A stretch of DNA of 64,000 nt from Gonocerus acuteangulatus (lineage: Eukaryota > Arthropoda > Insecta > Hemiptera > Coreidae), in contig OX328123.1 of the NCBI GenBank assembly GCA_946811695.1, positions 36,913,354 through 36,977,353 of the forward strand, given 5' to 3'. Shown here in pieces: positions 50,444 to 63,547 of the stretch. The position numbers were made by a program, and so were the translations under genes. How positions within the stretch are numbered: position 1 is the stretch's first letter; each line of letters opens with the position of its first letter. The notes under the pieces are model-generated. The model searched no databases. It had not been told where the DNA came from and saw only the letters and a program-made list of their open reading frames with translations.

Positions 50444-52420
50444 TTTAACTTCTTACCAAAACCTAACTCTTCTAAATTGGAATGCCGCGGGACTAAAAAA
50501 CCGCGTGAACTTACTGAATAACTTCCTGAACAGACATGTTGTACACGTAGCATGTATAACGGAGACGCTCCTAACTGAAACAGACAGACTACTAATTCCT
50601 GGTTATACTGTGTACAGGACGGACCAGGAGACCAGACGGGGTGGAGTTGCTATACTAGTACTGAGACGATTAATACACACTGAACTCCACTTACCAACAC
50701 TACAGAACATACAGACCATTGGAATTACACTAACACTAAACAATAACTCCAACATCAATATAATGGCAGCATATCACCGTCCAGGAATTCGCCTCATTGA
50801 ATCCGACTTTGAGTGCATTTTTTCTGGAGCTCCGACTATTTTGCTTGGAGATCTGAATAGCAAAAAGTCCGTCACGCAGGAGCTGCATAACTAAGCACTT
50901 TCCTCAGAATTTGGGTAGTGTAGACTGCTTTCCAGAACAATTTGCTTAAAATATCCTACATAAATAAAATAAAAACATGAATAGTTCTCTTTTAATTTTG
51001 TGATGAGTAACTGATAAATTATTAATTTGCTTCCAGAGTTATGTTTACACATGGTACCTACTACAATATGTAATAAATAGAAAATCCTCATATTATTGTA
51101 TTTTGATCTAACGCAGGAACCGGATACAGTCCCTCTAGCGCTCCTTGCGGCGGCTTTGTGAACCTACGTCTGCCGGCTTTTCTATTCAAATATATTACAA
51201 ATTCAACCCCCGCTTTCCGATTGACCGATTCAGCTCATTTTTACAACACTTCTTTCTCATGAGTTACCCACGACGTATACCGCGTTTCGTTACAATACAG
51301 CAGAAATTACGACCGGTATGAGTATATTAGGAATTTGGGTCCGGAGTAAACCCCCCCTTCTAATGAACCGATTTAGTTTATTTTTACAACACATATTTAC
51401 CTGTAGATTACCACTACGAATACCGAGTTTCGTCGAAATATACCAAAAATCACGGCTGGTAGTGGCAAATTGGTATTGTGAATCCGGAGTAAACCCCCCC
51501 TCCTAATGAACCGATTTCGTTTATTTTTACAACACATATTTACCTGTGGATTAGCACTACGAATACCGAGTTTCGTCGAAATATACCAAAAATCACGGCT
51601 GGTAGTGGCGAATTTGTATTGTGGGTCCGGAGTAAACCCCCCCTTCTAATGAACCGATTTAGTTCATTTTTATATCTCACTTTTCTGTCTATATTACCAC
51701 TACGAATACCAAGTTTCGTTGAAATATAACAAATATTACGGCTGACATAGTCAAATAAGTGTTTTGGGTTCGGGGTAAACCCCCCCTTCCGGTGGACCGA
51801 CTTTGGTGGTTAACGAACTCGTTCAATCGTTTGCTAATTGAATGCTATATACCAAGTTTCGTGACGAAAAAACAAAAACTCTGGCCGCTATCGTGTTAAC
51901 AGACACATATATATATATGCATATATATATATATATATATATATAGATATATATAAATTTTAACGGGGGTCATTTTCGGTGTCTACTAGGTAGGATCGAT
52001 AAAGATTTGAAGAAATTTTTCAAAAATTCCGTCATGAGTCCAACCTCAATAGCTACTTTCCTTCGGAGGAAAGTGCTAAAACCCTATCTGGGGCTGTAGA
52101 ACACTGAACTCTAATGGGACACGATTTGAAAACATATCAACGAACTTAGGACGGCGTATATCAGCACCTGACGAACCAACACACTACACAACACAAGACA
52201 GATATCATCCGGACATATTAGACATTGCTGTATTACATAACATACGCTACCCGCTTTATCACGACACTTTAACAGACCTGGACTCCGACCATTTACCAGT
52301 TATTTGTACATTTCACGATTCACCCCAATTTTCACCAAATCTCCCCAAGCTTCTTAACGGACGCGTGGACTGGGAACTCTTCACACATGCTATGCATATT
52401 CTGGATGTGCCATACATATA
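50430..52420 (+). pseudogene. Jockey ORF2, endonuclease domain, split by a family B element
   Basis: ATG at 50430 starts the AP-like endonuclease: LLNWNAAGLKNR, then ITETLL with the catalytic Glu, RRGGVAILV, and LLGDLNSK at the insertion. After removal of 50867-52077 the frame continues exactly as NPIWGCRTLNSNGTRF, with HPDILDIAV and finally the catalytic LDSDHLPV. It then enters the linker (NGRVDWELFTHAM) and meets a stop at about 52420. The domain nicks target DNA in intact relatives. The reverse transcriptase is not present in the window. Confidence 0.85.
50867..52077 (-). mobile_element. Family B element inside the Jockey endonuclease
   Basis: In + sense it reads gtccgtcacgcaggagctgc at the left (its 3' end) and gaggaaagtgct at the right (its 5' hairpin). 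(TA)n is at about 51907-51956. It is inserted in an A run (T run in element sense). Removing it restores the Jockey reading frame with no base missing, so the target site is defined exactly: within AGCAAAAACCC. Confidence 0.88.
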
Positions 52421-52589
52421 AGAAAGTACAGAAGACATTGATATATCCGCCTCGACATTCACAGAACACATACGCACATCAATAAAATACTCAACACAAC
52501 AGCCCCAGACTAGGTTACATACTTCTAAAGGTTTTAAGACTCCGGCCCATATTCTACTGCTTATCCATTACAAGAATATCATTAGAAAA

Positions 52590-53471
52590 GTCCGTCACGC
52601 AGGAGCTGCATAACTAAGCACTTTCCTCAGAATTTGGGTAGTGTAGACTGCTTTCCAGAACAATTTGCTTAAAATATCCTACATAAATAAAATAAAAACA
52701 TGAATAGTTCTCTTTTAATTTTGTAATGAGTAACTGATAAATTATTAATTTGCTTCCAGAGTTATGTTTACACATGGTACCTACTACACTACGTAATAAA
52801 TACAAAAAACCTCATATTATCGTATTTTGATCTAACGCAGGAACCGGATACAGTCCCTCTAGCGCTCCTTGCGGCGCCTTTGTGGACCTATGTCTGGCTG
52901 GCTTTTCTATTGAAATATATTACAAAGTAAACCCCCCTTTCCGATTGACCGATTCAGCTCATTTTTATAACACTTCTTTCCCATGAGTTACCCACGTTCA
53001 CCCAGCAGAAATTACGACCAGTATGAGTATATTAGTAATTTGGGTCCGGAGTAAACCCCCCCCCCTCCTAATGAACCGATTTAGTTTATTTTTACAACAC
53101 ATATTTACCTGTAGATTACCACTATGAATACCGAGTTTCGTCGAAATATACCTAAAATCACGGCTGGTAGTGGCAAATTGGTATTGTCTGTCCGGAGTAA
53201 ACCCCCCCCCTCCTTATGAACCGATTTAGTTTATTTTTATAGCTCACTTTTCTCTCTATATTACCAGTACGAATACCAAGTTTCGTTGAAATATAACAAA
53301 TATTACGGCTGAAATGGTCAAATTAGTGTTTTGGGTTCGGGGTAAACCCCCCCCCCTTCCAGTGGACCGATTTTGGTGGTTAACGAACTCGTTCAATCGT
53401 TTGCTAATTGAATGCTATATACCAAGTTTCGTGACGAAAAAACAAAAACTCTGGCCGCTGTCGTGTTAACA

Positions 53472-53533
<62 letters not shown>

Positions 53534-53555
53534 TATATATATATATATATATATA

Positions 53556-53610
<55 letters not shown>

Positions 53611-53729
53611 TTTAACAGGGGTCATTTTCGGTGTCTACTAGGTAGGATCGATAAAGATTTGAAGACATTTTTCAAAAATTCCGTCATGAGTCCAACCTCA
53701 ATAGCTACTTTCCTTCGGAGGAAAGTGCT
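52590..53729 (-). mobile_element. Family B element at the end of the Jockey remnant
   Basis: Same termini as 50867-52077. Long (TA)n with two TGCA interruptions at 53476-53607. One tandem unit fewer than the longest copies. The right flank (ataaatattgtacagcc) does not continue the Jockey reading. Confidence 0.85.
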
Positions 53730-54295
53730 AATAAATATTGTACAGCCACATGTTTAAATTTTTGTTAAGGTTATTGATTATACTCTGTTTCTATAACTTT
53801 CCACAAATAACATTTTTATCACGACTAATATTGGTCGTTTTTTTTAATTTGTTTTAAAAATTGATTTGTGAATTATGTACCATTTTTTACCTTTTTAAAA
53901 AAAATAAAGTGCGTATGTATATATGTCTGTGGGTTGTTTCCCTTCAAACAAGCGAGTTAATTGAATCCAAGAGCGAATTACAGTGTTTATTTTATACCAA
54001 TATTTGGTGTGGGACAAAGTTGCCCAAGGCTAAGGGCTACTTTAGCCCAAATTTAAAAATAATAAAAAAAATCAAAAAAGATGTATAGAATATAATTTTA
54101 AAAATATAGTCTTATAAAGAAAGATTACAACTACCTAAAAATGCCTTTTAATGTTTATTTTATAATATTAAATATTTTAGCAAAACATGAAACCAAAAAT
54201 GTCATAAAACTGGGACAAAGTAACCCACTTTTACGGTAGTCTAACATAAGATGCCCCTAGTTTCATGTTATTAATGCAAATATTCACTTACCAAG
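53730..54295. other. AT-rich intron sequence before the second tubulin exon
   Basis: No gene. It contains 'gggacaaagttgcccaagg' and the right end of the putative TACCGTAAAAG element. The region just before 54296 (tattcacttaccaag) is a weak splice acceptor. Confidence 0.5.
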
Positions 54296-54423
54296 GTTTC
54301 CTTATCTTCCACTCTTTTGGTGGTGGCACTGGATCTGGCTTCACTTACCTTCTCATGGAAAGGCTGTCTGTCGATTATGAGAAGAAGAGTAAGCTTGAAT
54401 TCGCAATTTATCCTGCTCCTCAG
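54296..54423 (+). CDS. Alpha-tubulin, internal exon (about residues 134-176)
   Basis: The reading [20 protein letters not shown] followed by [20 protein letters not shown] and PAPQ contains the tubulin signature loop GGGTGSG that contacts the nucleotide phosphates. The exon starts in a Gly codon after an acceptor ending ccaag and ends after Gln at the donor gtgaat (54424). Compared with the usual sequence, Tyr replaces Ser in GFTSLL and Glu replaces Gly in DYGKKS, both normally very constant positions. The exon for about residues 66-133 was not found in the 26 kb before it, and nothing after PAPQ (VSTAVVEPYN in relatives) was found downstream. It could be a diverged paralogue, a pseudogene, or a gene whose other exons are unassembled. 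Confidence 0.88.
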
Positions 54424-54788
54424 GTGAATATTGAATATTATCATACTTCCAGCCAGTAGTTATTATCTTTTATTTCAATTCCTACAATGAATAAATTTAT
54501 TTTTAAAGAAATAATAACACATTTTCTTTCATCATCAGATTTTAATCATCGATTTTGATTTATAATTTTGTCACATAATGCCATACACTGGCTTTATGAG
54601 TTATAATAAGCATCTGATGTGTCAAGAAATAAAAGTGAGAAATTATATATTCTACTAGACTTTAGTGTCACTATGATCAAGGGTAATATCTAGATGATGG
54701 GTGGTACGTGCAAATGGTGAAACATTGCTTTGTCGAGCCACTTTAGTTTGTTGCGCTGACTTTATCTCTAAGATAATGGATTCCTTTT
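54424..54788. other. Intron after the tubulin exon, with captured segment source
   Basis: No gene. 54660-54788 (ttagtgtcactatgatc, gatgatgggtggtacgtg, ctctaagataatggattcc) is the stretch that also occurs inside the family B element at 37269-37396, in the same orientation, together with the start of the adjoining family A element. Confidence 0.8.
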
Positions 54789-54922
54789 AGCGCGGTTCCT
54801 CCCTCCCCCATAGGGAGGAACCCTGCTTATAAGGTTGATACAATGAAACCATCCGGAAGTGCCGACAAGAAAATTTTGCGTTTCAAAACCCCTAGAGACC
54901 GAAAATAACGGTGGTTCAAATT

Positions 54923-54970
<48 letters not shown>

Positions 54971-56970
54971 TTTGTCTGTTCGCTCTGTAGCTCCCAGACG
55001 AATGGTCCGATTTTGATGAAATTTGGCACAAAAATCTTTTGTCTAATTTGAAAGGTCAAGGGGCGAATTTGCGCAAAAAAAATCGTAACGCTTACGTTTT
55101 TGAGTTCATAAGCTTGTAAGTACTCGTTTTATATGCTTCCTGGGCTAGGAAAACGAATGAAACCATTTTCAAGGCGATAGCTTTAACCGATTTCGAGAAA
55201 ATTGGAAAAATAGTTTTTGAATACCGTTTTTGGTTTGGGTACTTAGAATCATGGGATTCATTTGAAACATTTTCTGCATGTTCCACTTTCATCAAAACTA
55301 ATATGTTGAAATTTTGGTTACGTTTGGAGTTAAGGAAGGGTTAGAATAAAATATTTTAATTACAGACATAAAAAGTTTTAGTAACTTTGTTTACTTTCCT
55401 TAATATCTCGAAAAAGGTTGAGAATCTTGGTAAACGGAAGAATTCCATTAGAAAGCTTATTAAATGCTCTAAAAAAAAGGTTCTAATAAAAGTTTTGATT
55501 AGGCGATGTCAACCGGAGAAATAAGAGCTTAAAACTTTAAAGTAATTGATTTCGCTTATTCGAACTGTTCTTTTTGTCTGTTTTTTATTCCTTGTTATTT
55601 TTTAATTGCTTATAGTTGGATAATGTATTTGAAAATAAAACAGGTTAAGAAAAATAAGAAAAACAGTTTAATGTTGAGATATGGATTTCCAAGATATAGC
55701 TTTTCAACTGCCTAGCGTCCTTCCTAAGGAGGGTTGTGTTTGTCTTTGATTTTGGTACTTAGAATTATGGGATACAGTTGAAACATTTTCTGCATGTTCG
55801 AATTTCATCAACAATAATATGTTGAAATTTTTGTTACGTTTAGAGTAAAGGAAGGGTTAGAATAAAATATTTTATTAACAGACAAAAAAAGTTTTGGTAA
55901 CTTTGAATACTTTCGTTAGTTTTTTTTTTTTTTTTTTTTTTTTCCTTTTCTTTTGGTGCATCTACTGCTGAGGTCATTAGTACACTTTCGTTAGTATCTT
56001 GAAAACCGTTGACAATCTTGTGAAGCGGAAGATTACCATTCGAAAGCTTACTAAATGCTCTACAAAAAAGTCCGACTCGCAGGAACTGCGTCATCTTAGC
56101 GCGGTTACGTACATCTTGAAGAAATGGAATAGATTAGCATCACAAATCACAAGAAACTGACAGCCACTGCCATCATGATTACCACAGCCACTCCAAACTT
56201 ATTACTAATACCTTTCACCGTTTGTTAGCTTATTTGACTACAATACTAATTTTACTGATAAATGCAATTTAAAACTAGAAACAACCAATTAAAAAGTGAG
56301 ATAAAGAAAGAGAAAACCCATTTCAAAACAACAAAACAAACACTTTTTAAGTTTTAAGGGCTTATGTCTCTCATTGACGTTGTCCCATTGAATATTGCTT
56401 CAGAACATTTTTTGTAGAGAATTTAGTAAGCATTAGAATGGTCACTTTCCACTTACCACGATTTCCCAACCGTTATCGAGATATTTACGAAAAATGTATG
56501 GAGATCCGAAAACTTTTCACGTCTATTAATAAAATATTTTTTTTCGCATACTTCCTTAACTTCAAATATAACCAAAATTTAATCATCTTAGTTGGGATTA
56601 ATTTCCAAGATGTAGGAAATATTTCAATTGAATCCCGCGATTCTAAGTACTCACAAAAAAATAATGACTTACAAAAACAGTGATTCCACTTTTCTCGGAA
56701 ACGGTTACAGATATCGCCTTAAAAATGTTTTCATTCGTTTTCTTATGTTAACAAACCTATAAAACAAGTACCTGCAAGCATATAAACTCAAGAACGTAAG
56801 CGTTACGATTTTTTTTTGCGCGAATTTCGCCCCAAACACTATCTTCTAGTGGGCGGATTCTGCTGGTTAACGAACTTGACCTTTCAAATGAGAAGACGGA
56901 TTTTTGTGCCAAATTTCATCAAAATCGGACCATTTTTGAGCCGTCAGGAGCGCAAACAGACAAGCATATG

Positions 56971-57032
<62 letters not shown>

Positions 57033-57644
57033 AATTTTAGCCACCTATATTTTCGTGATCCATAGGGTCTGAAACGCAAAAGTTTCTAGTCGGCACTTCT
57101 GGATTGCGTCATGAGGTCAACCTCATAAGCGGGTTCTCCCTATGGAGATAGGGAGTAACCGCGCTGAAAGGTTCTGAAGAAAGTTTTAATTAGGTGATGT
57201 CAATCGGAGAAATAAGTGCTTAAAACTTTAAATTAATTGATTTCGTTTATTCGAATGGTTCTTTTTGTCTGTTTTATTCCTTGTTATTTTTTAATTGCTT
57301 ATAGTTGGATAATGTATTTGACAATAAAACTGGTTAAGTAAAATAACAAAAACAATTTATTGTTAGAAATATAGAGTTCCAAGATTCCAAGACCATGTAA
57401 CTAGCGGGTCCATTTCTAGTGTTAGCAGACCCTTCCAGGTAAGATTGTAAATCATGACCTTTCAAGACTTTACTACTCACAGAAATGGCATTAGTGACCT
57501 TAAGGGTTGACACGCCATTATAATAATTAATTTAAAAAGACTGGTGGAACCAAAATAATAACTGCTTCTATTTTAATCTTTCCTAATTAGACTAGGGATA
57601 TGAATGGAACCGCGCTAAGATGATGCAGTTCCTGCGAGACGGAC
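54789..57644 (+). mobile_element. Family A element (outer), host of a nested family A element
   Basis: It starts agcgcggttcctccctc with the hairpin partner tagggagga. (TA)n is at 54927-54965. It ends ggaaccgcgctaagatgatg, hairpin, gagacggac at 57644. A SINE tail in reverse (55919-55980, flanked by actttcgttagt) and a second family A element (56070-57165) are inserted. Without these it is about 1.7 kb. The SINE-tail insertion at about 57470-57537 is shared with 22489-24293. Confidence 0.8.
56070..57165 (-). mobile_element. Family A element (nested), reverse
   Basis: The left end gtccgactcgcaggaactg is the reversed 3' terminus. The right end ctatggagatagggagtaac, then cgcgctgaaa, is the reversed 5' hairpin. 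(TA)n is at 56976-57030. It interrupts the module 'ctctacaaaaaaggttctg' of the outer element, whose halves meet exactly at 56069 and 57167. Confidence 0.82.
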
Positions 57645-57654
57645 TTTTTACATT

Positions 57655-58236
<582 letters not shown>

Positions 58237-58239
58237 AAG

Positions 58240-59556
58240 AAAATATGAGGAGCCTAGTATCAAAGTTGGACAACTCCACTTTTGCTTTTTTTACTGGAGA
58301 GGCAAAAAACCATATCTACTATATTGATGTCAGTATCATGGGGATTTTTTTTATATGTTATTCTTATAGGCCCAGAAACATTTTTTCAAAGGCATTTTAA
58401 AATGATATGGGTATTAAGGCCGTATTTACACTTTAAATAGTGGAGTTGTCTATGTTTGAAACCAAGTCATGGAGTTGTCTGTTTTTGAAACCAAAGGGAG
58501 CCATTTTAAAATTGAACCTATCCTCTTTTGCAATCAAACAAATATGAATTTGATTTGCACGAGGGTGTTTTAATATAATGTAATTATGTCTAATGTATTA
58601 AAACAAAATTATATAGCTAAAAATTAAACATGAAACATTTTTGTTTAAATGCAGTTTGATATAACTGAAATGAAACTTAATTATCCTTATTTTATTAAGT
58701 TTAGAAAAAACGTGGTACTTAGCTATCCTATTTGCACAGTTTTATCTAAAAGTACATGTATTGAAGTTTCTGTGCTATAATTTTCATTGCCGTACTCAGC
58801 CATACCTGTGCACAGCTAATAAAATAAAGTTATCAATTAGCAATGCGATCATTTCACGAAAAACGAGCTAACCATTATTATTTTCTGCAGAGAGTTGTTG
58901 AAAAGTTTGTAATAGCAAATAACTCCACTTGAGTAAAATATGAATATTTTAAATTAAATACTTACTGTTTTCAGTACATTCAGACTTTATGAACCTAACC
59001 TTAGTTTATTTAGAGAATTTTATTCAATTTGTTCAGCAAAGACCTCTCTAAGAGTAATTAACTTTCTTTTTTTTTTGTCAAGCAAGCATTATTTAGTAAT
59101 ATATGCAGAGTAGTCTTCTTGTGATTGGTTTTTCCTGAACAATTTTAGTACAGTTTATTTGTGGTATTCCGCTTCATATAAACAATTTTAATGTGTAACT
59201 GTACGCCAGATATACCTGAGGGATATTCATTCCTCTTCCCAAACCCTTCGGCGGTCGTCCTTTCAGATATAACACTTCTTCCGAATCAAATCTTGTGATA
59301 CTACATAAAATGTAATGGAAACGGCAGCTTGGGCTCAACGAATTGCTAATTAAGAAAGAAAAACGAGAGACACAGGCAAGTTTAAGCACTGCAGGGTGCG
59401 GGAAGGTTTACTTAACCTTACCTGCAAATAACAGTATCAACATAACTCTAAACATTCGGAGACGCATCCCTAGACATGTATGTTGCACTCACGTTTGAAC
59501 CGCGCTAAAAGCACAATATATTCATTCTCTCATATATAATATGAATATATTAACGG
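58240..59556. other. Intergenic, no supported gene
   Basis: This is AT-rich. 58240-58520 has a repeated 'gtggagttgtct' patch (ccaagtcatggagttgtctg). 59180-59400 holds a 71-codon reverse frame that I do not recognise and do not call. Confidence 0.45.
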
Positions 59557-59931
59557 CAAAACTCACTCGTGCCACAATTGTGACTACTGAACTCAGAAAC
59601 CTTAATGTGCCACGTCATTTCGAAACATAAAAGTACCAAACCTCACTTCTGTCCACACATGAACTGTCGAAACGATCTACCGGGAACCTTAAAGCGCGAT
59701 GTCTTGGCCAAACAAAGCAATTACAAACTTCACTCTTGTCCCAATTGCGAGCACAGACAAGTTCAGTCATGGAATTTAAAGTGTAATATCAAGTACAAAC
59801 ATACCAACGGAACACATCATTCCTGTCCTCAATGCGATTACAGAACAATTAGTTTTTCAATTTTAAAGTATCATTTCAAGTGCAAACATACTAAGGACAA
59901 ACCACTATCCTGTCCGTGTTGCGAGTGTTAA
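59557..59931 (+). pseudogene. C2H2 zinc-finger array fragment, decayed
   Basis: The pieces read HSCHNCDY, then (other frame) CHVISKHKSTKPHFCP, then LHSCPNCEHRQVQSWNLKCN followed by IKYKHTNGTHHSCPQCDYRT and LKYHFKCKHTKDKPLSCPCC. These are about four C2H2 fingers with the 'HSCPQCDYRT ... LK.H...KHT' spacing. Such fingers bind DNA in tandem arrays. One linker His is replaced (KCNIKYKH) and the first finger is cut by a stop/frameshift. The end is CEC followed by TAA. No splice sites or partner exons are seen, so it looks like a relic of a larger array. Confidence 0.7.
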
Positions 59932-60177
59932 GCAGTTCAGGCGGGATGTTTGTACCACATAGCAGGCACGATCATACAAAAGAAAAACCTTATAATTACC
60001 CTATCCCAGCACTGAAAATTATATTGTTTAGAGTTATCAGATTCAAGTAATAATACTAGTAATTGTTTACAGCAACTTCCTGATGTGAAGTGAGCAGCTC
60101 ATGCTCTAAGTTTATTTGCTTCTTCTGATATAGATAAATCCATTAGACAAAATCCACCAATATATAAAAAATGTAGG

Positions 60178-60500
60178 TACTTACGTACTAGTTGCACTGA
60201 CCTCGAGAACTGGCTCCCGCTCAGTGATCCGGATCAGGCAATATGGCGACCTGTTATTCAGGCCACTTATGGCACCAAGACCATGTATTAATATTATCAA
60301 CGAGTTGGCTTGACTAGAGTTTCCATATAAACTTGAAATTGCTCATAAAGACCAAGCAATAGAAGTGCTAATGAGTTGCGCGCGTGCGCTGATAATGGAG
60401 ATAACCTCTTAATAACCCGTCATTTTATGATCCGGATCAATGGGCGTGAGCCTGAACGGGAGGGAGCCGGTTCTTGAGATAGGTGCAAGTACGTAAATAC
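60178..60500. repeat. Inverted-repeat element (~320 bp)
   Basis: The left end tacttacgtactagttgcac and right end gtgcaagtacgtaaata are inverted. Further in, gaactggctcccgctcag pairs loosely with gggagggagccggttcttg, and tgatccggatca occurs in both arms (itself a palindrome). No coding frame. It is a MITE-like element of unknown family. Confidence 0.65.
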
Positions 60501-60665
60501 CCAATTTATTTATATGGACATACAAAGCTCCAGGCCCAACGGATTGGGGGGGCCTGGTATTTATGGCTTTCCCCCCACTTTTCCATATCTACATTAATAA
60601 ATGTTTTTTTTTTTTTTTTTTTTTTTTTTTCCAAAACCCCACTTAAGAAAATAGATAATTAAAAA
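60501..60665. repeat. Short GC-rich stem and T run
   Basis: caggcccaacggattgggg and ggggcctgg form a small inverted repeat at about 60532-60558. A T run follows at 60605-60632. It could be the end of a retro-inserted repeat in reverse. Confidence 0.4.
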
Positions 60666-61927
<1,262 letters not shown>

Positions 61928-62312
61928 AAAAGCATGGAAGGGAGGGCGTGATGAAAAAATTACAGGAGTGAAAATGGTGATCGACTAAATGAAAAAAAGT
62001 CGAATTAAAATGACGGGAATTTAAGCGTCTATTTGTTTACTTTCTTTGATAGCTTGGTCAGCTAGCCTATCTTTGCCGTCATGTATTTTAATATTTGTAA
62101 TGTTGTCACCACTTATAATCAAATCTTACATTTATACAATTAAGTTTACTCAAACTGTCTTTCTGTCCGTTTTCATCATAGAGTATGAACTACGTTTATT
62201 GCTTAACAGAGTTCGCTAGGAGAAGGAGAAGGTTACTCCAATGTTTTACCATAGATTTAGAAAGGATAGATGCCTAACTCCCTACTTTTTAGTGAAGTAC
62301 CCCTAACATTCT

Positions 62313-62325
62313 GGCGGCCATCTTG
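62313..62325 (-). promoter_or_regulatory. YY1/PHO-like site upstream of the THAP exon
   Basis: On + it reads ggcggccatcttg. The reverse is CAAGATGGCCGCC, matching the YY1/Pleiohomeotic core (AAGATGGC). It lies ~95 bases before the putative start codon at 62418, where such sites often sit in housekeeping promoters. This is a motif match only. Confidence 0.45.
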
Positions 62326-62417
62326 TTTGCGGGATAAACAATGTCAGAAGTGCTTGGACAGTTCATGTAATTTCTTCTAGATATTGTATTGAATATTATT
62401 TTAATAGTAGTGCAACT

Positions 62418-62488
62418 ATGGTTACATCATGCGGTGCTTATGGTTGTACTAACAAAGCTACAAAGGGATCGGATATTCACTTTGTTTC
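62418..62488 (+). CDS. THAP-domain protein, first coding exon
   Basis: ATG at 62418 gives MVTSCGAYGCTNKATKGSDI followed by HFVS. This matches the start of the THAP zinc-finger domain (M-V-x-x-C-x-x-x-x-C-x-N...x-F), including the first two zinc-binding Cys. THAP proteins bind DNA through a C2CH module and include transposase-derived factors. The exon is 71 bases and ends at a perfect donor gtaagt in phase 2. The rest of the domain (the second Cys/His pair and the AVPTIF-like box) was not found downstream. A frame in another phase covers this region and is not real. Confidence 0.7.
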
Positions 62489-63547
62489 GTAAGTATTTAC
62501 TACTTGATTATCAAAGGTTCTTTCCCCAAGCTCAACAAGTAACTTGTTTTCTCCCTGAAAAGCCACCAAATCCCTAACCTTAGGCCATTGTACATATAAA
62601 AATAGTTTCTTTACATAAATATGTTCAATTATTTATTTATTTATTGATTTAATTATTCAATGAAACAGAAGCGCCCATGCACTTTTCAAATAATTGTTAT
62701 TGTTTCATAACGTTTTGTCCATCAAAGAATATTTTTAAGTCATGATACACAGATCTGAAATTGAGTTTCATTATATATCATGAGTTTCAGTAATTGTTGA
62801 TCATTATAAAATATGATGGGTTGAGAAGCCAAGGGATACAAGTGACGTTATAAGCATTTTGAGATATTACTGTTCAAAGTTAAATCGTTTTTGTAAATTC
62901 TCTGATAAGCGTAAGTCTGTATAATGTTTAAATTATGTTTCTACTATGCATCAATTGATTTTTCAGTAATATAGTTAAAAAAAAAAAAATTGTGAATGTC
63001 TATTATCAATTTATAATTATCTACCCCTTGGCCTCCAAAGCCAAACAATATTGATATTTATTGTCAGGATACTTTTTAAGCATAGCTCAATAAACAACTC
63101 ACCTTATGACTTGTTACTCACAAACTTCAACTTATGAATTTTTTTCAGACAGAACTAAAATTGAAGGGTAGATTTGAAAGATGTTGCACCTTAAAGCCAC
63201 AATAATGGCACAGTAGACACATATCAGTTACGGTGAGCAGAAGGTTCGTCCCATACTTGTTAATGATTTGGGCAGGAATAGTTATAGTTATAACCTCCTG
63301 ATGATGCACCAGATAGCACGTAAAACATTGCAGTGATTTGAGAAATTTTATTATTTATTATTGAGAGGTCTCCTTGAAACAGAAATAAGACAAAACTTTC
63401 TTATTCCTTGGAGGTGTTACATGATTTTAACAATTATTATATATAAATAGAGATTTTTTTGTTATGATTTTAATGAAATATTTTTATGAAAATTTCATGA
63501 AATAGTTTTTATCATCATTTATTTTATTATTTTTTTTTTTTTTTTAG
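62489..63547. other. Putative THAP intron, no feature
   Basis: AT-rich with short A and T runs. No exon for the remaining THAP domain was recognised. It ends with a long T run followed by ttttag, a strong acceptor, at 63547. Confidence 0.5.

Larger units (their letters stand above)
47607..52589 (+). mobile_element. Jockey-type non-LTR retrotransposon, interrupted
   Basis: It carries ORF1 (gag-like) and the endonuclease part of ORF2, and is split by a mariner (48130-49402) and a family B element (50867-52077). It runs into another family B element at 52590. The reverse transcriptase was not found, so the 3' part is deleted or elsewhere. The approximate 5' end is set at the gagaacagctgtgattgtg region by analogy with Jockey starts. 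Stops and frameshifts show it is inactive. Confidence 0.75.
47366..54240. mobile_element. Possible TIR element enclosing the Jockey/mariner cluster
   Basis: ttaccgtaaaagtgggttac at 47366 and its reverse complement gtaacccacttttacggta at about 54218-54237 are inverted, with similarity extending to ttgtcccaaaac / gttttatccc-like sequence. With a TA duplication the element would be CCGTAAAAGTGGG...CCCACTTTTACGG. I found no transposase of its own. The interior is a Jockey element plus later insertions and ~500 bases of AT-rich sequence (53740-54200). Confidence 0.5.

Noticed and set aside
59174..59389. 71-codon reverse frame
   Set aside because: No recognisable motif and no supporting signals.
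62389..62577. 62-codon frame at the THAP exon
   Set aside because: It is in a different frame from the THAP reading and ignores the clear donor at 62489.
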